Source: Chryseobacterium gleum
GTDB taxonomy: Bacteria; Bacteroidota; Bacteroidia; Flavobacteriales_D; Crocinitomicaceae
Direction of reading: 5' to 3'
Length of the DNA stretch: 15,781 bases
Assembly: GCA_945877045.1 (NCBI GenBank)
Contig: CAMCQW010000012.1
Location: 1-15,781 of the forward strand
Made by a program: the position numbers and the translations under genes. This document shows, piece after piece, positions 7,540 through 15,381 of this stretch (position 1 is its first letter; every line of letters begins with the position of its first letter). The notes beneath the pieces were generated by a model. The model did not search any database, had not been told where the DNA came from, and worked only from the letters and a program-made list of their open reading frames with translations.

Positions 7540-9072
7540 TTATTCCCACTCAATAGTCGCAGGAGGCTTAGAGCTAATATCATAGGTCACCCGATTTATG
7601 CCCTTCACTTGATTAATTATTTTATTCGATATCGTCGCTAAAATCTCATATGGCAAATGACACCAATCCGCTGTCATACCATCAGTAGAACTAACCGCTC
7701 TCAATGCTACCGCATTTTCATAGGTTCTCTCATCTCCCATTACACCAACGGATTGAACAGGTAAAAATATGCAACCAGCCTGCCAAACATCGTCATATAA
7801 ATTGGCATCTTTCAAACCATTAATAAAGATCGCATCAACCTCTTGCAAAATACGCACTTTTTCTTTCGTCACCTCCCCTATTATTCGTATACCTAATCCA
7901 GGTCCTGGAAAGGGATGGCGACCTAAAATTTTTGGGTCAATTTCCAATGCTTTACCAATTCTCCTTACTTCATCTTTAAATAGTAATCGAAGCGGTTCGA
8001 CAACACTTAATTTCATATAATCGGGTAAACCGCCCACATTGTGATGTGATTTAATTGTTTGAGAAGGTCCACCCGTTCCTGAGACAGATTCTATCACATC
8101 TGGATAAATGGTTCCTTGTCCTAACCATAAAGCGTTTTCAACCTTCTTTGAAGCTTCATTAAAAACATCTACAAAGACACCTCCAATTGCTTTTCTTTTT
8201 AATTCTGGGTCAGTTAAACCTTTAAGCGCAGAATAAAAAAGTTCTGAAGCTTCTACTCCTTTAACATTTAAACCCATTCCTTGATAAGAAAGTAAAACAT
8301 CCTCGTATTCGTTTTTTCGTAACAAACCATTATCAACGAAAATACAGTGAAGATTTTTTCCGATAGCACGATGAAGAAGAACTGCTGCCACCGAAGAATC
8401 GACACCACCCGACAAACCTAAAATAACGCGGTCATTGCCAATTTTTAATCTTAACCGTTCAATGCTTTCTTCAATAAAGGCATTGGGAGTCCAATCTGCT
8501 GCACACTCGCAAACATCGTATATGAAATTTTTTAATAGTTGAGTCCCGTCAGTAGAATGATAGACCTCTGGATGAAACTGAACACCAAACGTATTTTCGT
8601 TTTCAATTTCAAATCCAGCCACCTCGACATCCGCAGTACTGCAGACCACCTTGTAATTAGATGGAACATCGTTTATTGAATCGCCGTGAGACATCCAAAC
8701 TTGTGAATTCAAAGGAATACCACGCATTAATCGTGCGTTTCCGTCCACAGCAGATAAATTAGCCCTGCCATATTCTCTTGTATTTGACGCATTCACTTTT
8801 CCGCCATATTCTTGCGCTAATAATTGCGCGCCATAACAAACACCCAATAAAGGTATTTGTCCTTTAATTAAGGATAAATCTGGCTTAGGAGCGTTTTCAC
8901 TTCTAACCGAAAATGGACTTCCAGATAATATAACTCCTTTAATCCCTTTAAGATCCTTGGGTATTTTATCCCAGGGGAGAATTTCACAATAGACATTAAG
9001 TTCCCTAATCCTACGTGCAATCAATTGCGTATATTGAGAACCGAAATCGATAATTAAAATAATTTGATGCAT
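7540..9072 (-). CDS. guaA: GMP synthase (glutamine-hydrolysing)
   Basis: GuaA converts XMP, ATP and glutamine to GMP, the last step of guanine nucleotide synthesis (EC 6.3.5.2). Residues 1-190 are the class I glutamine amidotransferase domain: LIIDFGSQYTQLIARRIRE, the nucleophile Cys79 in LLGVCYGAQ, and His167/Glu169 in FGVQFHPE. Residues about 200-390 are the ATP pyrophosphatase domain with the P-loop SGGVDS at 221-226 and the GRHPFPGPGLGIRI motif. The C-terminal dimerisation domain ends TYDISSKPPATIEWE, the usual family ending. At 510 residues it has the normal two-domain length. The start is fixed by homology (MHQIILIIDFGSQ). A perfect promoter -7 element lies only 4 bases before the ATG, so the message may be leaderless or nearly so. 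It is divergent from secA and first in a unit with the LysM and hemF genes. Confidence 0.98.
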   Translation of the reverse strand: MHQIILIIDFGSQYTQLIARRIRELNVYCEILPWDKIPKDLKGIKGVILSGSPFSVRSENAPKPDLSLIKGQIPLLGVCYGAQLLAQEYGGKVNASNTREYGRANLSAVDGNARLMRGIPLNSQVWMSHGDSINDVPSNYKVVCSTADVEVAGFEIENENTFGVQFHPEVYHSTDGTQLLKNFIYDVCECAADWTPNAFIEESIERLRLKIGNDRVILGLSGGVDSSVAAVLLHRAIGKNLHCIFVDNGLLRKNEYEDVLLSYQGMGLNVKGVEASELFYSALKGLTDPELKRKAIGGVFVDVFNEASKKVENALWLGQGTIYPDVIESVSGTGGPSQTIKSHHNVGGLPDYMKLSVVEPLRLLFKDEVRRIGKALEIDPKILGRHPFPGPGLGIRIIGEVTKEKVRILQEVDAIFINGLKDANLYDDVWQAGCIFLPVQSVGVMGDERTYENAVALRAVSSTDGMTADWCHLPYEILATISNKIINQVKGINRVTYDISSKPPATIEWE

Positions 9073-9076
9073 ACGA

Positions 9077-9084
9077 CAAAGATA
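9077..9084 (-). promoter_or_regulatory. guaA promoter -7 element
   Basis: On the minus strand TATCTTTG is a perfect match to the Bacteroidota -7 consensus TAnnTTTG. It ends 4 bases before the guaA ATG (9070-9072), so transcription would begin at or within a base or two of the start codon. No convincing TTTG -33 element lies at the usual distance upstream. Confidence 0.55.
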
Positions 9085-9095
9085 AGTTTAAATAG

Positions 9096-9126
9096 AACTT
9101 GAAAATTAATTGTTGAAAATCAAGTT
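9096..9126. repeat. Inverted and direct repeats in the guaA/secA intergenic region
   Basis: AACTTGA (9096-9102) and TCAAGTT (9120-9126) form a perfect 7-base inverted repeat with a 17-base spacer. Overlapping it, TTGAAAAT occurs twice, at 9099-9106 and 9113-9120, with a 14-base period. It could be an operator between the divergent promoters, but in sequence this AT-rich such repeats also arise by chance. Confidence 0.3.
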
Positions 9127-9178
9127 GTATTTTTTAGTTCTTCAAGGGGCGTAAATTAATAATTTGAAGTTTAATGAT

Positions 9179-9186
9179 TAACTTTG
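9179..9186 (+). promoter_or_regulatory. secA promoter -7 element
   Basis: TAACTTTG is a perfect match to the Bacteroidota -7 consensus TAnnTTTG, 22 bases before the secA ATG at 9209. The nearest upstream TTTG (9163-9166) is only 12 bases away, shorter than the normal gap, so the -33 element is weak or absent. Transcription would start near 9190, leaving an AT-rich leader of about 20 bases without a Shine-Dalgarno sequence, as is usual in this phylum. Confidence 0.55.
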
Positions 9187-9208
9187 GACCTATAAAATTA
9201 GAATAACA

Positions 9209-12200
9209 ATGATTGGTAACCTATTAAAAAAGATATTCGGTGATAAGAATGCGAAAGATCAAAAACTTTACGAACCGTTTAGTTTAGCAGCAAACGAATT
9301 TCAACTTAGCTTAAAATCAATAAGCGATGATGAATTAAGAGGAAAAACCTTTGCTTTTCAACAATTAATTTCTGAAGAAAAGCAGTCCCTTGAAGATGAA
9401 ATGAAGGCCTTGGAAATAAAAGCAGCCGATCCGACAACGGACATAGATGAGAAAGAAGAATTGTTTGAAAAAATTGATAAGCTATCGAAAACAATTGACG
9501 AGCAAATCGAAGAGACATTATTGAAAATTCTTCCCGAAGCTTTTGCTGTGGTAAAAGAGACGGCACAACGATGGGTTGAAAATGGAAATCTTGAGGTAAC
9601 AGCACTAGACTTTGATAATGAATTAGCTGCAAGAAAAGACGGAATTACCATTTCTGGTGAGAAAGCAATTTGGCATAATGAGTGGACAGCAGCTGGCGCT
9701 AAAATAAAATGGAACATGATCCATTATGATGTGCAATTAATTGGAGGTGCCGCATTACACAAAGGCAATATAGCTGAAATGCAAACTGGTGAAGGAAAAA
9801 CACTTGTCGCCACACTTCCTGTTTATTTAAATGCTTTATCTAAAAAAGGCGTTCATATCGTTACGGTAAATGACTATTTGGCAAAACGTGATTCAGAATG
9901 GATGGGGCCTTTGTATCAATTTCATTGCTTAAGTGTTGATTGCATTGATAAACATACGCCCAATTCAGCGGAAAGAAGGAAAGCGTATCAAGCAGATATC
10001 ACCTTCGGAACAAATAATGAGTTTGGATTTGATTATTTGCGTGATAATATGGCAGGACACATTGATGAATTGGTGCAACGAAAACATCATTTTGCCATTG
10101 TTGATGAAGTCGACAGTGTACTGATTGACGATGCAAGAACTCCGTTAATTATATCCGGACCAACTCCGAAAGGCGATGAACAAGAATTTCAAGGATTAAA
10201 ACCAAGAATTGAAAAAATAGTTAGTGCTCAAAAAGAATTTGTTCAACAATGCTTAATTGAAGCAAAAACCAAATTAACGGTTTTATCGAATCCCCCTGAA
10301 GATAAAAATGAAGCAAAAACAATGCTTGAAGAGGGAGGAATTGCTCTTCTTCGTGCTTTCAGAGGTTTGCCAAAAAACAAAGCACTCATTAAATTTCTTT
10401 CCGAGCCAGGTATTAGAGTTCATTTGCAAAAAACGGAGAACTTTTACATGCAAGATCAAGGTAAGCAAATGAAAAAGATTGATGTAGAATTGTTTTTTGT
10501 AATCGAAGAGAAAAATAACACCATCGAATTAACGAATAAAGGAATCGATTTGATTTCTGGAGCGGATGACCGCGAATTTTTTATCATGCCAGACATTGGT
10601 GGAGAAATCGCCAAATTGCAACTGTTAAAATTAGAAACCGATGCCTTTTTAAGCAAGAAAGATGAATTGGTAAGAGAATATTCCATAAAATCGGAACGAA
10701 TTCACTCTGTCAATCAGTTATTAAAGGCCTATACCCTATTTGAAATAGAAAATGAATACGTTATTTTAGACGGTAAAGTAAAAATTGTAGATGAATCTAC
10801 TGGACGTATTCTTGATGGCAGAAGGTATTCAGATGGTTTACACCAAGCCATTGAAGCAAAAGAAAATGTAAAAATTGAGGCTGCAACTCAAACGTATGCG
10901 ACGGTAACCTTACAGAACTATTTCAGGATGTACCATAAATTAGCTGGAATGACTGGTACGGCCGAAACTGAGGCAAAAGAATTCTTTGATATTTATAAAC
11001 TTGATGTCGTCGTGGTGCCACCAAATACCAAGGTGATTCGAAATGATGACAATGATTTCGTTTTCAAATCAGCCATGGAGAAATTTAATGCCGTAATTAT
11101 TGAAGTTAAAAAACTTGTTGCTGAAGGAAGACCTGTTCTTGTGGGAACAACAACTGTTGAGATTTCGGAAGGATTGAGCAGAATGCTTGAAAGAGAAAAT
11201 GTTAAACATCAAGTATTAAATGCCAAGTTTCACCAAAAAGAAGCGGAAATAATTGCCAATGCAGGTTTAGCTGGAGCAGTTACCATTGCGACTAACATGG
11301 CGGGGCGTGGAACAGATATTAAATTGGGGCCAAATGTCAAAGAAGCTGGAGGTTTGGCAATTATTGGAACGGAGCGACATGATTCAAGACGCGTTGACAG
11401 GCAGTTAAGAGGTCGTGCAGGAAGACAAGGAGATCCTGGCTCCTCTCAATTTTTTGAGTCATTGGAAGATGACCTCATGCGTAAGTTTGGTTCGGAGCGA
11501 ATCGCGAAACTTATGGATAGAATGGGATTAAAAGAAGGAGAAGTTATCAGCCATGGAATGGTTTCAAAATCCATTGAACGTGCACAGAAAAAAGTAGAAG
11601 AAAATAATTTCGGTGTTCGTAAACGATTACTTGAATACGATGATGTAATGAATACGCAGCGTAAAGCCATCTACAAAAAACGAAAGAATGCCCTATTTGG
11701 CGATCGACTTGATATTGATGTGGACAATATGTTTTATGAACTTTGTGAAGAAACCGTTTTAAAGCTAGCTAATTCTGATTTCCAAGAATTCCAAGTTGAG
11801 TTGATCCGATTAATAGGAATTGAATCTCCTGTAAATCAGGAAGAATTCAGATCCATGGATAAAATGGAGATAATACACGCGGTGTATCTAGCCATGACCA
11901 ACCAATATAAAAGAAAATGTGAAAAAATTGGTCAGCGAGCTATGCCACAAATAACGCATGTGCATGAAACCATGTCAGATCGTTTTAAAAATATTGTATT
12001 CCCTCTCACAGATGGCAAAAAAGAATTGCAATTGATTGTCAATTTAGAAGATGCCTACAAAACAAATGGCGCTATAATTTCAAAATTTTTCGAGAAGAAT
12101 GTCATATTAGGAATTATTGATAATGAATGGAAGGAACATTTACGGGAGATGGATGATTTAAGATCCGCTGTAAATAATGCTACCTACGAGCAAAAAGATC

Positions 12201-12550
12201 CATTGGTAATTTACAAATTAGAGTCCTATGAATTATTCAAAAATATGCTTTATCGCTTAAATCAAGAAGCAGTGGAGTTACTTATGAAGTTAGATATTCC
12301 AGCCGAGACAGCTTTGCAAAGCACCAACCAGGAAGACAAGCAAAATAATTACGGAAATTCAAAAACAAGTAATTCAAATTCTACGGCGGCACCGCAATTT
12401 AAAGGAAGTGATGGGTACCGACAAGCCGTTCAAAATTCCATGCCTATTCCTGAAAAGAAACAACCCGTCATTGCGGATGTAAAAGTTAACCGAAATGATG
12501 CCTGTCCTTGTGGTAGTGGTAAGAAGTATAAACAATGTCATGGTAAATAA
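9209..12550 (+). CDS. secA: Protein translocase ATPase subunit SecA (large Bacteroidota form)
   Basis: SecA is the ATP-driven motor that pushes unfolded preproteins through the SecYEG channel at the inner membrane. Visible motifs: Walker A MQTGEGKT (191-198), VTVNDYLAKRDSEWMGP, TFGTNNEFGFDYLRDNM, Walker B IVDEVDS (297-303), TPLIISGP, GMTGTAETEAKEF, ATNMAGRGTDIKL, RQLRGRAGRQGDPGSS, and a C-terminal zinc site CPCGSGKKYKQCHG (Cys1099, Cys1101, Cys1110, His1111) of the kind that binds SecB and lipid. At 1113 residues it is about 200 longer than the E. coli protein (901). The extra length includes a charged, coiled-coil-like insert at about 55-100, a second insert at about 124-172 before YDVQLIGG, and more in the preprotein cross-linking domain. 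Such enlargement is normal in Bacteroidota. It heads an operon; its TAA overlaps the next ATG by one base. Its cargo should include the exported proteins in this window. Confidence 0.98.
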   Translation: MIGNLLKKIFGDKNAKDQKLYEPFSLAANEFQLSLKSISDDELRGKTFAFQQLISEEKQSLEDEMKALEIKAADPTTDIDEKEELFEKIDKLSKTIDEQIEETLLKILPEAFAVVKETAQRWVENGNLEVTALDFDNELAARKDGITISGEKAIWHNEWTAAGAKIKWNMIHYDVQLIGGAALHKGNIAEMQTGEGKTLVATLPVYLNALSKKGVHIVTVNDYLAKRDSEWMGPLYQFHCLSVDCIDKHTPNSAERRKAYQADITFGTNNEFGFDYLRDNMAGHIDELVQRKHHFAIVDEVDSVLIDDARTPLIISGPTPKGDEQEFQGLKPRIEKIVSAQKEFVQQCLIEAKTKLTVLSNPPEDKNEAKTMLEEGGIALLRAFRGLPKNKALIKFLSEPGIRVHLQKTENFYMQDQGKQMKKIDVELFFVIEEKNNTIELTNKGIDLISGADDREFFIMPDIGGEIAKLQLLKLETDAFLSKKDELVREYSIKSERIHSVNQLLKAYTLFEIENEYVILDGKVKIVDESTGRILDGRRYSDGLHQAIEAKENVKIEAATQTYATVTLQNYFRMYHKLAGMTGTAETEAKEFFDIYKLDVVVVPPNTKVIRNDDNDFVFKSAMEKFNAVIIEVKKLVAEGRPVLVGTTTVEISEGLSRMLERENVKHQVLNAKFHQKEAEIIANAGLAGAVTIATNMAGRGTDIKLGPNVKEAGGLAIIGTERHDSRRVDRQLRGRAGRQGDPGSSQFFESLEDDLMRKFGSERIAKLMDRMGLKEGEVISHGMVSKSIERAQKKVEENNFGVRKRLLEYDDVMNTQRKAIYKKRKNALFGDRLDIDVDNMFYELCEETVLKLANSDFQEFQVELIRLIGIESPVNQEEFRSMDKMEIIHAVYLAMTNQYKRKCEKIGQRAMPQITHVHETMSDRFKNIVFPLTDGKKELQLIVNLEDAYKTNGAIISKFFEKNVILGIIDNEWKEHLREMDDLRSAVNNATYEQKDPLVIYKLESYELFKNMLYRLNQEAVELLMKLDIPAETALQSTNQEDKQNNYGNSKTSNSNSTAAPQFKGSDGYRQAVQNSMPIPEKKQPVIADVKVNRNDACPCGSGKKYKQCHGK

Positions 12551-13320
12551 TGGTTGATACGACAACGATAGATTTTGCGATAATTGGCTCTGGGAACATG
12601 GCGAATTTTTTAGCCGAACATCTTGTCAAAAGAAAACTCAACTTAACCCAAATACACAGTAGAAATACGCTTTCAGGTAATTCTTTATCCGAAAGGGTTA
12701 ATTGTGCATTTGAAGCGGAAATTTATTCGATAAATGCAGCCGTTATTTTTGTAGCTGTCACTGATAATCAAGTCTTAAAAATCCTTCGTAAACTCCCACT
12801 AAATTCAATCGTTCTATCTACTTCTGGAGCGATAAATCTAGCGAAAAGCACGCATCCGAACTGTGGCGTTTTTTATCCATTACAAACACTATCTAAAACC
12901 AATTATAGTGAACCATTTTCAGGCCCTATTTTATTGGAGGCGAAGAATGAAATGGTATCAAATTACCTTATTCAGCTATGCAAAAAAATGCATTTCAAGC
13001 ATGAATTCACCCGTTCGATTGAAAGAAAAAACATCCATTTAATTGCAGTATTTTTTAATAATTTTATTAATCATATTGCCTGCACAGGTTTTACAGAGGC
13101 AACAAATAGAGGTATTGACATAGCATTACTTAAACCTTTAATGGAAAAAACATTTAAAACTATTCTTGCTGATCAATCCAGCGAAAATCAAAGTGGACCA
13201 GCAAAAAGAAATGATAAAAAAACCATTAATCAGCACCTTGAATTATTAGACGGAGAAACAAAGAAGCTTTACAAATCGCTAACAAAAAGTATTTTAAGTA
13301 AGCATGGTCACAAATTATAA
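12550..13320 (+). CDS. Rossmann-fold protein with DUF2520 domain (putative NAD(P)-dependent oxidoreductase)
   Basis: The 256-residue protein starts with a dinucleotide-binding motif, IDFAIIGSGNMANFLAEHL (GSGNMA at 13-18), followed by a Rossmann fold whose third strand reads AAVIFVAVTDNQV. The second half matches the DUF2520 family: GVFYPLQTLSK, a helix with AVFFNNFINHIACTGF, and the ending QSGPAKRNDKKTINQHLELL. The fold resembles that of pyrroline-5-carboxylate reductase, ketopantoate reductase and F420-dependent NADP reductase, but no substrate is established for DUF2520 proteins. The ATG shares its first base with the secA stop codon (TAATG), which favours translational coupling. It overlaps the downstream KdsC-like gene by 17 bases. 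The operon suggests a housekeeping role but does not reveal the reaction. Confidence 0.88.
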   Translation: MVDTTTIDFAIIGSGNMANFLAEHLVKRKLNLTQIHSRNTLSGNSLSERVNCAFEAEIYSINAAVIFVAVTDNQVLKILRKLPLNSIVLSTSGAINLAKSTHPNCGVFYPLQTLSKTNYSEPFSGPILLEAKNEMVSNYLIQLCKKMHFKHEFTRSIERKNIHLIAVFFNNFINHIACTGFTEATNRGIDIALLKPLMEKTFKTILADQSSENQSGPAKRNDKKTINQHLELLDGETKKLYKSLTKSILSKHGHKL

Positions 13321-13825
13321 AATAAAATTGAATCAAATAAACACATTCATCTTTGATATAGATGGCGTGTTAACCGATGGTAATGTCTTGTTAGACAATG
13401 GGAAATACCTACGAACTTTAAATGCCAAAGACTCCTATGCTTTGCAATATGCTGTAAAAAATGGTTATAAAGTTTTTTTTATAAGTGGCGGTTCGTCACT
13501 AGAAATGAAACAAACCCTTGAAAATATTGGCGCAACAATGGTCTATCTGGAAAGCAAATCAAAACTGCTCGTTTTTAATAAACTAAAAAATGAATATAAG
13601 ATCTCGGAAGAAAATACCTTATACATGGGAGATGACATACCAGACATTCCCTTGTTATCAATTGTGGGCATTTCTGCATGCCCAAAAGACGCTTCCATAG
13701 ATGTTACAAGGATTTGCTCTTACGTATCACCAAAAGAAGGCGGTAAAGGTTGTGTTAGAGATGTTATTGAACAAACTTTACGCGTGCAAAGTAAATGGCT
13801 CTTAGATGGAGCATATGAATGGTAA
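13304..13825 (+). CDS. kdsC: KdsC-like HAD phosphatase (3-deoxy-D-manno-octulosonate 8-phosphate phosphatase)
   Basis: This is a small HAD-superfamily protein of 173 residues, the size of the capless KdsC class. Motif I is FIFDIDGVLTDG, with nucleophile Asp18 and general acid Asp20. Motif II is FISGG (Ser61), the motif III lysine lies near 85-87 (ESKSKL), and motif IV is MGDDIPDIPLL (Asp110/Asp111, Asp114). CPKDAS and the EGGKGCVRDVIE segment are typical of KdsC, where the glycine-rich tail closes the active site of the neighbouring subunit. KdsC removes phosphate from Kdo-8-phosphate on the way to lipopolysaccharide inner core; related phosphatases act on other 9-carbon sugar acids, so the substrate is probable rather than certain. 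No other Kdo genes are visible here. It overlaps the DUF2520 gene by 17 bases and its stop codon directly abuts the stop of the convergent aminotransferase gene. Confidence 0.82.
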   Translation: MVTNYKIKLNQINTFIFDIDGVLTDGNVLLDNGKYLRTLNAKDSYALQYAVKNGYKVFFISGGSSLEMKQTLENIGATMVYLESKSKLLVFNKLKNEYKISEENTLYMGDDIPDIPLLSIVGISACPKDASIDVTRICSYVSPKEGGKGCVRDVIEQTLRVQSKWLLDGAYEW

Positions 13826-14683
13826 TCAAATACCTAATTCATTTTCCCAAAATGCATTTAATAACACAACCAATCGTCGCGACATATTATTTTGATAACG
13901 CTTAGTTCGGTAGGCTCCTACCCAATTAATTCCTCGAATAGCATTGGTAAAAAACACTTCGTCAGCAGACAATAAATTTTGTGGAAGTATCGAGCATTCG
14001 TATATCTTAATATTATTTTTTACGGCCAAGTTTATTGTTTGCATCCTCATTGTACCTGCAATGCAGCCCTCTTCTAATCCCGGTGTATACAAAACACCAT
14101 TGCTTACAATAAAAATATTGAAACTGCCAGACTCTAAAATATTCCCTTTGTCATTAGTGAGAAATAAATCATCAAGGCCGAGGTCATTGGCACAAATTGA
14201 AGCCATAATATATGGAATCCCTGTCTTAGTTTTATAATTGGAGAGAAAATTTTTATGTAATTTGATATCGCGATAAATATCTACCTCTAATCCTCTAGCA
14301 TTTAATTCAAAATGTGATACATTATAGGGATAAACCTCAATGTAAAAAGTGGAATCATTGGATTCTGGAAGATATGCGCCGCCGGTTGCACGATCGATCG
14401 ACATGCGACACCTCCCTCCTTCTTTAATACCTGACTTTTCAATAAGTTCAAGGATTTTCTCTTCGAAAAAAGCAGCCGTATAATAAGTAGGCGTATTAAT
14501 CTTCAATACATTCGCCCCTTGGATCATTCGAGCGACGTGATTTTGTATATTAATCGGTTTACCCGCCATAATGCGAATACTCTCAAATACCCCATCTCCG
14601 TATAGGTGTCCGCGATTTCCCGCGTGAATAGTAGGCGCATCATTGGAGAAAATGGTACCATTATTATTTACATATAAAACCAT
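13826..14683 (-). CDS. Class IV (fold type IV) PLP-dependent aminotransferase
   Basis: This 285-residue protein belongs to the family that holds branched-chain and D-amino-acid aminotransferases and aminodeoxychorismate lyase (PabC). The N-terminus has the typical HAGNRGHLYGDGVFESIR. The PLP lysine is most likely Lys151 in SNYKTKTGIPYIMAS, with Lys153 as an alternative. Glu184 in ILESGSFNIFIV is the conserved acid that contacts the cofactor, and LEEGCIAGTMR and VFFTNAIRGINWV form the C-terminal phosphate-binding region. The motifs do not decide between the three activities; the length is nearer to PabC or D-amino-acid aminotransferase than to the longer branched-chain enzymes, so no symbol is given. 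It starts 2 bases after the rhomboid stop codon, so the two form one transcript, though no functional link is known. Confidence 0.88.
   Translation of the reverse strand: MVLYVNNNGTIFSNDAPTIHAGNRGHLYGDGVFESIRIMAGKPINIQNHVARMIQGANVLKINTPTYYTAAFFEEKILELIEKSGIKEGGRCRMSIDRATGGAYLPESNDSTFYIEVYPYNVSHFELNARGLEVDIYRDIKLHKNFLSNYKTKTGIPYIMASICANDLGLDDLFLTNDKGNILESGSFNIFIVSNGVLYTPGLEEGCIAGTMRMQTINLAVKNNIKIYECSILPQNLLSADEVFFTNAIRGINWVGAYRTKRYQNNMSRRLVVLLNAFWENELGI
13836..13858. terminator. Weak hairpin at the convergent kdsC/aminotransferase junction
   Basis: CATTTT (13840-13845) and AAAATG (13849-13854) form a perfect 6-base stem with loop CCC. The flanking bases AAT (13836-13838) and ATT (13856-13858) extend it across one mismatch to 9 of 10 pairs. 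It lies inside the last codons of the aminotransferase gene, 10 bases past the kdsC stop codon, because the genes leave no intergenic space. No strong T run follows on either strand, so a bidirectional terminator role is only a possibility. Confidence 0.22.
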
Positions 14684-14685
14684 AC

Positions 14686-15381
14686 TTAAAAGAATAAATT
14701 TAAAAACTCTTTTCCTTTGTCCAAATTTATGAATAAAACAAACAAAATACCAAACAATGCTCCTCCGAGATGCGCATCATGTGCCACACCAGATTTGATA
14801 TTTCTCATAGCAAAATACTCAATTAATAAATATAATGGACCAAAAATATAGGCTGGAATAGGAAATGGAATAAAAAGTAAACCTAATTGCTTATTCGGAT
14901 TCCATAATATAAAAGCAAAGATAACCGCAGAAACTGCTCCTGAAGCACCTAATGCTTTATAGGAATAGGTGTCCTTATTTTTTATATACGGTAGTACAGT
15001 AGCTGCCACCCCTCCCACAAAATATAATAACAAAAAAATAATATTTCCTTTTAATACACCGAAATCAATTAACCACTTATTTAAGAGAAACTCACCTAGA
15101 TAATAGAGAGAAACCATATTGAAAAATAAATGTTGCCAATCAGCGTGAATCCAACTATGCGTAAACAAGCGATACCATTGATTTTCGTGCTTTATCAAAT
15201 AAGGAGAAAAAATCAATTTTTCCTTTAATGATTCTTGCTTAATAGCTTGCATTGAAATTAAACAGGTAAGTGCTATTATACCGTAAACTAATGAAATCAA
15301 AATATAAAAGTTATTAGTGTTATTTTTTTTTTGTAAATTTAAAATATTAAAGTTTAGATTCAAGGAATAAGTTATGCGCAT
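14686..15381 (-). CDS. Rhomboid family intramembrane serine protease
   Basis: The 231-residue protein is an integral inner-membrane protease of the rhomboid family, which cuts substrate transmembrane helices within the bilayer. A first membrane helix lies at about 25-44. The membrane-embedded HxxxxHxxxN motif is H79-A-D-W-Q-H84-L-F-F-N88, the catalytic serine is Ser147 in GASGAVSAV, and the catalytic histidine is His204 in AHLGGALFG, so the Ser-His dyad is complete. Hydrophobic segments at about 85-100, 112-131, 145-160, 168-189 and 205-218 fit a six-helix core. The only ATG before the first helix is at 15379-15381; its first 20 residues are asparagine-rich and not informative, so a TTG at codon 7 is an alternative. 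The chosen ATG lies in the same palindrome as the divergent lipoprotein start. Substrates are unknown. Confidence 0.92.
   Translation of the reverse strand: MRITYSLNLNFNILNLQKKNNTNNFYILISLVYGIIALTCLISMQAIKQESLKEKLIFSPYLIKHENQWYRLFTHSWIHADWQHLFFNMVSLYYLGEFLLNKWLIDFGVLKGNIIFLLLYFVGGVAATVLPYIKNKDTYSYKALGASGAVSAVIFAFILWNPNKQLGLLFIPFPIPAYIFGPLYLLIEYFAMRNIKSGVAHDAHLGGALFGILFVLFINLDKGKEFLNLFF

Noticed and set aside
9306..9717. Two overlapping minus-strand open frames (108 and 119 residues) inside secA
   Set aside because: They are antisense to the conserved SecA N-terminal region, with serine/phenylalanine-rich composition typical of shadow frames.
13944..14237. Plus-strand open frame of 97 residues inside the aminotransferase gene
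   Set aside because: It is antisense to conserved PLP-enzyme motifs and shows no recognisable domain.
15322..15333. T-rich run (plus strand) near the rhomboid N-terminus as a possible phase-variable tract or terminator
   Set aside because: On the minus strand it is in-frame lysine/asparagine coding, there is no preceding stem, and no frame disruption suggests slippage.
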